Shown: piece after piece, positions 57,055-64,000 of the stretch
How the letters are laid out: each line of letters begins with the position of its first letter
Position numbering within the stretch: position 1 is the stretch's first letter
Assembly (NCBI RefSeq): GCF_025195085.2
Contig: NZ_JANAVY020000007.1
Span: 62,001 to 126,000 of the forward strand
Direction: 5' to 3'
DNA length: 64,000 nt
Source: Vibrio intestinalis
GTDB lineage: Bacteria > Pseudomonadota > Gammaproteobacteria > Enterobacterales > Vibrionaceae
Position numbers and translations under genes: made by a program
The notes under the pieces: generated by a model
The model's database searches: none
The model's input: the letters and a program-made list of their open reading frames with translations, nothing else
What the model was told of the DNA's origin: nothing

Positions 57055-58347
57055 CCCAACTAGAAAATGGAATAAGAATGAAAAAGAAAATATTACTCGG
57101 CTTAAGTTTGACGACGGTAGTTGCCGTAGGTATCGGTTACATCGTTACTAAACCCTATTTTGATGAAAAAGCTCGAATAGAATTATTGGCGGACCAATTA
57201 GAGTCACGTATAAATACACGATTTAATGATGGAAGTAAGTGGAGATACCGCTATTCTTTTGAAATCCCTAATAACCCAAAGGTAGCAGATTGGAATACTG
57301 AGAATGTTAAGCTCCCTCAGATATTGTTTACTATCGAAAACCGAGAAGATAAATCAAAAGTCAGTTATTGGGCATTGAAAATTGATGGTACTGACCCTCA
57401 ATTGCTGATCCCTGAGGGGGTATTGCCACCCGCGCCTAATACAGGGATTGATTATGCTAAATATATGTCACGCTCGCCAAACGGCCGCTATCTTGTTATC
57501 CCTCAGGAAAATAGTACTGTGTTGTATGATCTAGATAATGGCGAAATAACAGACATTAGTGAGGAATATGGGGCTACTCGTCACGACATTATGTGGGATA
57601 CAGACAGTACACAAGTCGTGGTGAAAAAAAGAGATGAGCTTCTTCTGGTTAAGCTAGGCACCAAAGAGGTAGTAAAATTTACTGATGTAAATGGTTCATA
57701 CGCACGTTACATGACCTCTTTTGCCAAGCCCTATATGAGCCAGTCAGAGCAAGCGATCTATTTGAGTTTTAATTCGAGTTTGGCGGGGTTTGGCTGTGGG
57801 TGGGAGAATGATGAATACCTTGAAACTTTTGGGGAGAGCGATGTACCCAAATGCGGTAATACATTCGTGTTTGATGCCAAAACCTTAAAACTGGTTGATC
57901 GGGGTGATTTTACTCCGGATAGCTACGATTGTAATGTCTGGGGCGGCGTGTATGGAGATGGCTTCTACTGCCTCGGAGGTGAGGCATACCGTTCGGGAAG
58001 ACCCTCTGAAAAAATGGGTAACTTCCCTGCTACGGTCAATTTGTTGGCTTTTAACGGTAGTGACATGTGGTTCTTACCTGTTAATGGTCGAAATATAACC
58101 CGCGTGTTACACCAGCCAAAAGAGAACAGTCCTACTACACAAATGTTATATCTCTACGGGGCTAAAGGCTTAAAAAAATCGGCGTTTGGTTTTGGCTTTA
58201 GTCGTTATGTAATTGAGCATAAAGAGGCGGAGAGTTGGAGCGAGTTACTTCATCCATTGCCAAGCTACGCTGATTTAGAAAAAGCGAAAGCGGTATTAGA
58301 GGAGCGTAATCATGGCTAGGGCTAAGATTGAACAGCATTCTCTCTAT
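56899..58347 (+). repeat. Imperfect direct repeat, right copy (X end - Y - Z start)
   Basis: Partner of 53561-54998; here the flanking X3 and Z3 genes are intact. Spacing between copies is about 3.3 kb. Confidence 0.8.
57078..58319 (+). CDS. Y3: membrane-anchored TolB-like propeller protein, probable immunity to Z3
   Basis: 413 residues, near twin of Y2. The differences from Y2 are concentrated at residues about 30-60 (the stretch after the anchor, where Y3 has RINTRFNDGSKWRYRYSFEIP) and in scattered surface positions, while the repeats and Cys residues are kept. N-terminal anchor KKKILLGLSLTTVVAVGIGYIV; bulk in the periplasm. It lies between X3 and Z3 and its stop codon overlaps the Z3 start by 8 bases, so Y3 is always made with or before Z3, as expected for immunity. 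The role is inferred. Confidence 0.7.
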   Translation: MKKKILLGLSLTTVVAVGIGYIVTKPYFDEKARIELLADQLESRINTRFNDGSKWRYRYSFEIPNNPKVADWNTENVKLPQILFTIENREDKSKVSYWALKIDGTDPQLLIPEGVLPPAPNTGIDYAKYMSRSPNGRYLVIPQENSTVLYDLDNGEITDISEEYGATRHDIMWDTDSTQVVVKKRDELLLVKLGTKEVVKFTDVNGSYARYMTSFAKPYMSQSEQAIYLSFNSSLAGFGCGWENDEYLETFGESDVPKCGNTFVFDAKTLKLVDRGDFTPDSYDCNVWGGVYGDGFYCLGGEAYRSGRPSEKMGNFPATVNLLAFNGSDMWFLPVNGRNITRVLHQPKENSPTTQMLYLYGAKGLKKSAFGFGFSRYVIEHKEAESWSELLHPLPSYADLEKAKAVLEERNHG

Positions 58348-61300
58348 TTGATGGGGCAATTGGTTGGACCAGATGGCGGCACCATTCCTGGCAACGGGCT
58401 CTACCCGTTACCTGGTTTTGCTCTGGCCCTACCAGAACTAGCAGCGGGTCAAACTGCAGATGGTAGCAGTAGTAAGAATGACTCACCATTATACTTCAGT
58501 GATTCATCAGGTCGGTTACAAGGTTGGAATACCAAGGTCCAATCAGTTAAAGAGCTTGATGGGAATAAGCTTTCTTCTTCGCCATTAACGATTTCTAGTA
58601 CGACTGATAAGCTAAAACCTGTCTTTATCCCACCTTACTTAATTCCCGCAGCGGTTATGTCTGAAGATACTGCTTGGACGGAACGCTTAGTAGCCTTGGC
58701 CAAGGATGTTGTAAGTTCTAGTGATGAAAGCATTGAAGTTAGCGTAGTAACTAACAGAGATATTAAACAGGACCAAAGGCTAAGCAAAGACCCTTCCGAG
58801 AGGCGATTTTTAGCGCCCGAATTAGCCGAGTTTTTTATCCATAAAGCTGAAGCAGCAGAGGCGCAGTTTGGGCAAAATAAAGGCGCGTATAAACGCCTGT
58901 ATGAAAAAATATATCCCGAAAGCGAAAGCGATAAACATAATTTTCATTATCTGCGTATTCCTCAGGTTTGGACTATCAATTTATTCTTCTCAGCCGACTA
59001 TTTTGAGGGGGCCGAAGTTACTTTGTCAGGACAACCAGAAAATTTAATCATACAAGGTGATGCTAAGGATATAGCCAATAAAATCACTAGCCGCGTAAGG
59101 CCGGTTACGTATTTTGATATTGCTAATCAAGCTACTGACTCTGACGTTGCAAAGAAAGTAACTCAATATGTAGCCACATTTTGGATCACGGGCGGCCATC
59201 TTGATGATGATGATCAAATTAAGCAATTAGTTCGCTTTGATATAGATTTAAATACGATTAATGGCTACTTGGAAGATAACCTAGAGCTCGAAGATGAAAA
59301 TGAAAAACGCAAATTGGAAGAAAGGTTATCCCAAGTTGATGAACTAAGCCTCCCAAACAATTGTTACTCCTTGTCTGAGCAAGTATTACACTTACCTATC
59401 TATTCGATAGCTGGGCGCAGCATCATTGTATCTGGTGATCCTATTTCTGTTGAAGAGTCACTGTTTCAACATGCGCCGGATATGTTTAAAGGTTGGCTCG
59501 ATTGGAGTAAAAATCTGCCAAATACTAGCGAAAATAAGCCTGCGAGTGGTGTGCAACCGTCGATTAATATTCTCAATTCTATTGGCAACTACAAAGGGGT
59601 TATCGAGGCTTCAGCGTCTGGCGTGATGGATCCATTCAGTATGACCACGGTTCATAAAGCGTTCAGCGCAGGTTTGAATGCAGACCAAGCCGATGGTATT
59701 TTGGAAGTATTAAAACTTGCGGTCGGTATTGATGCTAAAGCAAAGGGGTTCTTAGATTTTGCACAAAAACTCAAACCTCCAGCACAAGGTACAATTGAAT
59801 CTATACCTGAATTGGCGAGAGCACTTAACTGGTCAAATCATCTTGGGAATGCCTTACCGAGCGTTTATACGATTCCACCAGCGTTACAGCACTTTTGGCA
59901 TAAGGTTGATGATAAAATTTTAACCCCTTTAAAACCTGCTGTTCGTGCGGTTGAGTATGCACTCGATAAGCCTTTTGGTTATGCTCAGCTTGTTTCTAGC
60001 GGCCTTGAAATCCCGAAAGGTATCGAAAATTCTGAGACGGCGTTTAATGCCTATATTAATAAGTCGAAACAATATGGTCAGAAAACACAATCAGTAATAT
60101 CAACTTTATTATTGAATGATGAAAAAGATCGGCAGGCACTGCTTGAGTCTGAAGCGGAACATAAAAAAGCGCTCCTTGAAGCATTCTCTGATGTTAGTGT
60201 GAATCATAAAGTGTTGCTAAACGGTAGTCCGTTACTAGAACAAAAGCAGGCAAAAGAGGGTGAGGCAAGCTATTTAACATTGTTTTTTGAATTTGACAGT
60301 GCCAATAGTGAACTTGCTATGTCCGACAAGAAGTTAGTTTCTAAAGTGGCCGAATATTTGCGTAACACTGAATCAGAAATGTTGCTGAACATTGAAGGAT
60401 ATACGTGTGATATTGGTTCAGTGGAATACAATACTAAACTGTCAAAAAAACGTGCAGCAGAGCTTAAATCTTCAATTTTAGAGTCACTCGGTGCAGATGC
60501 TGTTAAGTGGGAACATCGCATATCGGCGCTAGGTAGAGGTGTGTTTGCTGACAATGACACGAGCAATAGGCATTTAAGTCGTCGAGCGGAATTGAAGTTT
60601 TATCTCAATTCTGCGTTTGAATACCCAGCGTGTAGAAGCTGGTTGTTGGCTCTTGAGAAAAATCGCCAGAAGGCGGTTTTAGCCGAGGTGGAAGCCCATA
60701 AGGCCATTGGGAAGTTTTCCGGCCAAGCATTTGACATCGCACTTGGTTTAGCTGCCACAGTACTAGGTCCTGGCGCTGCTGTTGCATATGGGCTGTATTG
60801 GGCCGCTGACACTTTAGTTTCTACTATGAACGGTGCGGCTCAAATTCTTAACAAAGAAGTAGAAGAATACAAAGAAAAACAGAAACACTTTTCAGAGCTT
60901 GATGTGGTTGGACAAGCGTTACTCTATCGGGATTTTCCAGCGTTTAATGAATTGAGCGTATTAGGTAAGTCGTACATTAAACGTGCTATTGCACTCAATG
61001 GCCTACTTAGATTGCTTTTACTGGAAGCACAAATGGAAAAAGGTACTGACCAGGCCAATATTGTTTCGGAGTATCATGCGGCTCATAACATTAATCCCAA
61101 ATCAAGAGAACTGGATATTGAAGGTTATATACAAACCTATCTCTTAAACGACAACTGGGAGTTAGGTGGCTCTTGGCTTCCTTCTTTTCATCTTGATGAG
61201 GTTTGGCTAGAAACAAAGCACAATTACCATAGCGCATCGGAAAGTGTGTTGAGTTTTTCTGCCATGACTGGTTATGTTTTTTATCGAGCAATGCAGTCTG

Positions 61301-63081
61301 CGGGTGGAGAAAAAGCACTCTCACAATCTCAAATTTATCAGAAATTCTGTCCAATACACGTTTTAGCAGATCCAAGCCTAACTAAACTTAGGTCTTTGTT
61401 GAAGGCGCCGGATTTATCTAAGCTTGATGACAACATTTATTCTAAACATCTGGTTTCAATTAAACTTGATGATCAATGGTATCCGCTTGAAGAGTTGGTC
61501 AATAAAGGAAAGACAATTTCGCCGACGATGCCCATTAGAGTTCTTGTTATTCTAGACATGAAACATAAGGTATTAAAAAAATTTAAAGAGGAGGGCTTGC
61601 TTACTCTTGTGCCTATTGGGGTTCGACCGGTAAGGCAAAATAAATTTTTAGATGATGTCGGCTCCTATACCACAGAATACGTTCGTGAAATTGTGTTGGA
61701 ATCATTAGTTGATAGTGAGAAGGCATTTATAGAAAAACAAGGGATAATGGAGGCTAACTCTGAATTGTTTGGTGTTGTTGTCAAGCCAACCTATTACTTT
61801 GGGTGTAACTTAATCAATGGTATTAAGCCGATTGCTGACGATTATGGTAGTAAGAAGTGGAAGTCGGTTTTTGGTAAAGCGGATGAGCAGCAATCAGCTT
61901 CTTACCTGATGCGCTATGTTTTAGAAGTTGGTGTACCCAATGTTGACGATACTGAGTCAAACCTTACGTATAGAAGAGAGCTAGTTTTCGGGACTCAGGA
62001 TGGTAAAAAGAAAATTGTTAGTACAGATAACGCATCAATTTTTAATTTAACTATGTCCAAAGAGCATGAATTCTTATATGAAAAAGCATTTCTAGCGAGA
62101 AAAGGTCAAAAAGCAAGGGAGTACCCTGAGCTGTTCTCATCAGATGCAAAGGTTAATTTATATATTCACGATGAAAGTGTTAAATATCTTGTGCCTGACG
62201 GTAGTTATCGAAATATGATGGAGCCACTGGGTTGGAGCAAGTCGCAGACATCTTATGATACTTCAGAACAAGAAACGAAATTGCTGCTCATTGTCAGTAC
62301 AAAATCCGTTGAAAATGTCGAGGATAAACTTAAAAATGGCCGGTTCGACCCGCACCGCATTCCCGCCGATATAATAATAAAAGCAAATGACGCATGCGGG
62401 AACTATGATTTTGAACATCAAGACATGGATTTGCATCCTTTAGGGAAAATTAGCGTTGATAATGAAAAAAGAGAGATTTCGTTCACGCCTAAGGCTGTGC
62501 ATGAAGGTATGCTTGAACTTGTCAACCATATTGCTGGCAATATGCCTGCATTTAAAGATGAGCTTACTGTAAAGGGCGGTATGTTCTCAGGCTTTGTTGA
62601 CACTGATTTATACGCAGTTGAGATCCCCTTAAAGTACATGAATGCTGCGGGTAAAGAGATGCCGGGTTTACGTCCATTTGTCCCCCGCCCAAATGAAAAG
62701 CCATATATATGGGTAGACATCAATGGTAAGGAGAAGATGGATTTGAATGTTTCTTCGGGAAGATTGGCTGTTTTCCCAGTGAAGATTACAGAAGCAACTT
62801 TATTAAGTTCACGAGTTATCCATCATAAAGCGAAATGGTATGAGATGAACGAAGTAGAATTTAAAGCTATTTCGGAGTATTCATCGGGCGTAACAGATGA
62901 TGCGGATCTGAATATACAACACTCAGTGGGAAGTAAGTTACCGCATAAGTCATCCTCTCTAAGCACATGGATGAATGCGGATCCCATTATGAGAGATTAC
63001 TCCACTGCGAAAGCGCTTCCACTGTCTGAAGCGCGAAAAAGGATACTCAATAAGTGGTTGCTTGATGTAATCGTTGAATAA
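58312..63081 (+). CDS. Z3: very large putative effector with internal OmpA-like domain
   Basis: A 1589-residue protein without signal peptide. Residues 1-640: unknown, beginning MARAKIEQHSLYLMGQLVG with a Pro/Gly-rich stretch. Residues about 650-765: OmpA-like peptidoglycan-binding domain (FFEFDSANSELAM, IEGYTCDIGSVEYNTKLS, KKRAAEL) with the expected Asp and Arg. About 803-840: hydrophobic run GLAATVLGPGAAVAYGLYWA that could enter a membrane. The C-terminal 740 residues are of unknown fold. Lack of export signal plus a peptidoglycan-binding domain fits delivery by T6SS to a target periplasm, with X3 as carrier. GGAG lies 7 bases before the ATG, inside Y3. I do not recognise a catalytic site. 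Confidence 0.7.
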   Translation: MARAKIEQHSLYLMGQLVGPDGGTIPGNGLYPLPGFALALPELAAGQTADGSSSKNDSPLYFSDSSGRLQGWNTKVQSVKELDGNKLSSSPLTISSTTDKLKPVFIPPYLIPAAVMSEDTAWTERLVALAKDVVSSSDESIEVSVVTNRDIKQDQRLSKDPSERRFLAPELAEFFIHKAEAAEAQFGQNKGAYKRLYEKIYPESESDKHNFHYLRIPQVWTINLFFSADYFEGAEVTLSGQPENLIIQGDAKDIANKITSRVRPVTYFDIANQATDSDVAKKVTQYVATFWITGGHLDDDDQIKQLVRFDIDLNTINGYLEDNLELEDENEKRKLEERLSQVDELSLPNNCYSLSEQVLHLPIYSIAGRSIIVSGDPISVEESLFQHAPDMFKGWLDWSKNLPNTSENKPASGVQPSINILNSIGNYKGVIEASASGVMDPFSMTTVHKAFSAGLNADQADGILEVLKLAVGIDAKAKGFLDFAQKLKPPAQGTIESIPELARALNWSNHLGNALPSVYTIPPALQHFWHKVDDKILTPLKPAVRAVEYALDKPFGYAQLVSSGLEIPKGIENSETAFNAYINKSKQYGQKTQSVISTLLLNDEKDRQALLESEAEHKKALLEAFSDVSVNHKVLLNGSPLLEQKQAKEGEASYLTLFFEFDSANSELAMSDKKLVSKVAEYLRNTESEMLLNIEGYTCDIGSVEYNTKLSKKRAAELKSSILESLGADAVKWEHRISALGRGVFADNDTSNRHLSRRAELKFYLNSAFEYPACRSWLLALEKNRQKAVLAEVEAHKAIGKFSGQAFDIALGLAATVLGPGAAVAYGLYWAADTLVSTMNGAAQILNKEVEEYKEKQKHFSELDVVGQALLYRDFPAFNELSVLGKSYIKRAIALNGLLRLLLLEAQMEKGTDQANIVSEYHAAHNINPKSRELDIEGYIQTYLLNDNWELGGSWLPSFHLDEVWLETKHNYHSASESVLSFSAMTGYVFYRAMQSAGGEKALSQSQIYQKFCPIHVLADPSLTKLRSLLKAPDLSKLDDNIYSKHLVSIKLDDQWYPLEELVNKGKTISPTMPIRVLVILDMKHKVLKKFKEEGLLTLVPIGVRPVRQNKFLDDVGSYTTEYVREIVLESLVDSEKAFIEKQGIMEANSELFGVVVKPTYYFGCNLINGIKPIADDYGSKKWKSVFGKADEQQSASYLMRYVLEVGVPNVDDTESNLTYRRELVFGTQDGKKKIVSTDNASIFNLTMSKEHEFLYEKAFLARKGQKAREYPELFSSDAKVNLYIHDESVKYLVPDGSYRNMMEPLGWSKSQTSYDTSEQETKLLLIVSTKSVENVEDKLKNGRFDPHRIPADIIIKANDACGNYDFEHQDMDLHPLGKISVDNEKREISFTPKAVHEGMLELVNHIAGNMPAFKDELTVKGGMFSGFVDTDLYAVEIPLKYMNAAGKEMPGLRPFVPRPNEKPYIWVDINGKEKMDLNVSSGRLAVFPVKITEATLLSSRVIHHKAKWYEMNEVEFKAISEYSSGVTDDADLNIQHSVGSKLPHKSSSLSTWMNADPIMRDYSTAKALPLSEARKRILNKWLLDVIVE

Positions 63082-63082
63082 C

Positions 63083-63104
63083 AAAACCGCCCTAGGGCGG
63101 TTTT
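63083..63104 (+). terminator. Terminator of the X3-Y3-Z3 operon
   Basis: A perfect 22-base palindrome, AAAACCGCCC followed by TA and GGGCGGTTTT, then TTTTG. It also faces the regulator gene on the other strand. Confidence 0.9.
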
Positions 63105-63151
63105 TTGTTTATTAAAGTATTGGTTCTGACTTGGGGATTTAGAGCGGGTAT

Positions 63152-64000
63152 TTAACCCATTGCTGATATATCGTATTTCTTCATCTTGTGGTTTAGGGTG
63201 CTAAGAGGGAGAGATAATTGCTCTGCTGCTCGCTTTGTGTGCCAGTTGCACGCGTTTAAGCTATCTATAATGACATTTCTTTCGTATTGGCTTACGACTT
63301 CTTTTAATCCTAAAGATGTGATATCCAGATTTTCATGTGACACTTCAGATGTAGACTCTGAGGGTGGGTTAGTATTTTCTGGTTGCTCTGAGCTATTGGT
63401 TGGGAGTTGCTCGGGCAGCTGTTCACCAAACTCGATATGAGTGATGGTTTCGAAATCTGATAGCAGTACCGAACGCTCTATAATGTTTTTGAGTTCTCGC
63501 ACATTACCTGGATATGGGTATGATAGGAGTTGCTTTCGCACATTCGCACTTAACCCAGGCGCTTGTGGTAAACCCAATGTGTTGGTTGTATGTTGAACGA
63601 AGTGTTCTGCAAGAGGTATTATATCTGATTTACGATCTCTTAGCGGTGGTAGCGTAATTGGAAATACGTTTAAGCGATAGAACAAGTCGGCGCGAAACCC
63701 GCCATCTTTGATTTGCTGCATGAGATTACAGTGTGTCGCAGCAATAACGCGAACATCCACTTCTATTTCTTTGCTAGCACCGATAGGTCGAACTTTACGT
63801 TCTTGCAGGACACGCAACAGCTTTGCTTGCAATAGCATCGGCATGTCACCAATCTCATCTAAGAATAGTGTACCGCCATTGGCGGCTTCAAACAGGCCAA
63901 TTTTGTCTTTATCTGCGCCTGTAAATGACCCTTTTTTATGACCAAACAGTTCAGATTCCAATAGTTGTTCTGGAATGGCGGCGCAGTTTTGCACAATTAA
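63152..64000 (-). CDS. Sigma54-dependent transcriptional activator, C-terminal part
   Basis: The frame is open to the last base of the window, so the N-terminal sensor part is missing. Seen: the AAA+ domain from just after Walker A, with [15 protein letters not shown] (intact GAFTGA-type sigma54 loop), [13 protein letters not shown] (Walker B), [14 protein letters not shown], and [15 protein letters not shown]; then a Ser/Pro/Glu-rich linker and a Fis-type helix-turn-helix ([23 protein letters not shown]). It is a full activator. VasH, the T6SS regulator of vibrios, belongs to this class, but the piece seen cannot tell it from other family members. Confidence 0.88.
   Translation of the reverse strand, partial: LIVQNCAAIPEQLLESELFGHKKGSFTGADKDKIGLFEAANGGTLFLDEIGDMPMLLQAKLLRVLQERKVRPIGASKEIEVDVRVIAATHCNLMQQIKDGGFRADLFYRLNVFPITLPPLRDRKSDIIPLAEHFVQHTTNTLGLPQAPGLSANVRKQLLSYPYPGNVRELKNIIERSVLLSDFETITHIEFGEQLPEQLPTNSSEQPENTNPPSESTSEVSHENLDITSLGLKEVVSQYERNVIIDSLNACNWHTKRAAEQLSLPLSTLNHKMKKYDISAMG

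Noticed and set aside
52029..63081. Insertion sequence or transposase as cause of the stubs
   Set aside because: No transposase-like frame, terminal inverted repeats or target duplications were seen; homologous recombination explains the losses better.
63152..64000. Naming the right-edge regulator VasH
   Set aside because: Only the AAA+ and DNA-binding parts are in the window; these are alike in all sigma54 activators.

Overview
The window reads as a piece of a Vibrio genome, most likely the second chromosome. The grounds are a CqsS quorum-sensing kinase beside sbcDC, and a pyruvate kinase beside a phosphoglycerate uptake transporter and its three-gene regulatory operon; I recall both neighbourhoods from V. 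cholerae chromosome II. Coding density, moderate GC and strong GC-rich hairpin terminators also fit. I cannot name the species.

Left part (1-11.5 kb): the end of a PAS-domain gene, a YcaD-like MFS permease, trxC and msrA (thiol repair), a second FabH-type ketoacyl-ACP synthase, the SbcD-SbcC nuclease, and cqsS, which here stands without the usual cqsA. A SLAC1/TehA-type channel faces it.

Middle part (11.5-43 kb): ClcA antiporter; periplasmic MsrAB fusion; a GFA-family protein; Fhs formate-THF ligase; pyruvate kinase with PgtP and the divergent pgtC-pgtB-pgtA operon; a 61-residue small protein; a Cti fatty-acid isomerase; an OmpG-like porin; an iron-siderophore block (TonB receptor, binding protein, MFS exporter) behind a Fur box; a two-component pair; an M23 peptidase; a FAN1-like nuclease; an OFA-family MFS; a DUF3332 lipoprotein; and a diguanylate cyclase with a periplasmic ligand-binding domain.

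Right part (43-64 kb) looks accessory. It starts just after a tRNA-Gly(UCC) and begins with a 2.7-thousand-residue Ig-like repeat lipoprotein. Next come about 11 kb of what I interpret as a type VI secretion effector/immunity array. The intact unit is X3 (a 551-aa protein with the MIX motif), Y3 (a membrane-anchored TolB-like propeller, probable immunity) and Z3 (1589 aa, with an internal OmpA-like peptidoglycan-binding domain and a hydrophobic segment). Upstream lie decayed copies: Y1 (one-base frameshift in a G run) with a 20-codon Z1 stub, then the 3' end of X2, an intact Y2, and an 11-codon Z2 stub. Effector genes are reduced to stubs while Y genes persist, the signature of orphan immunity. 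A sigma54-dependent activator runs off the right edge.

The main limits are that all function calls rest on motif reading without database search, that start codons are uncertain where noted, and that neither the T6SS link nor the toxin activity is shown by the sequence alone.
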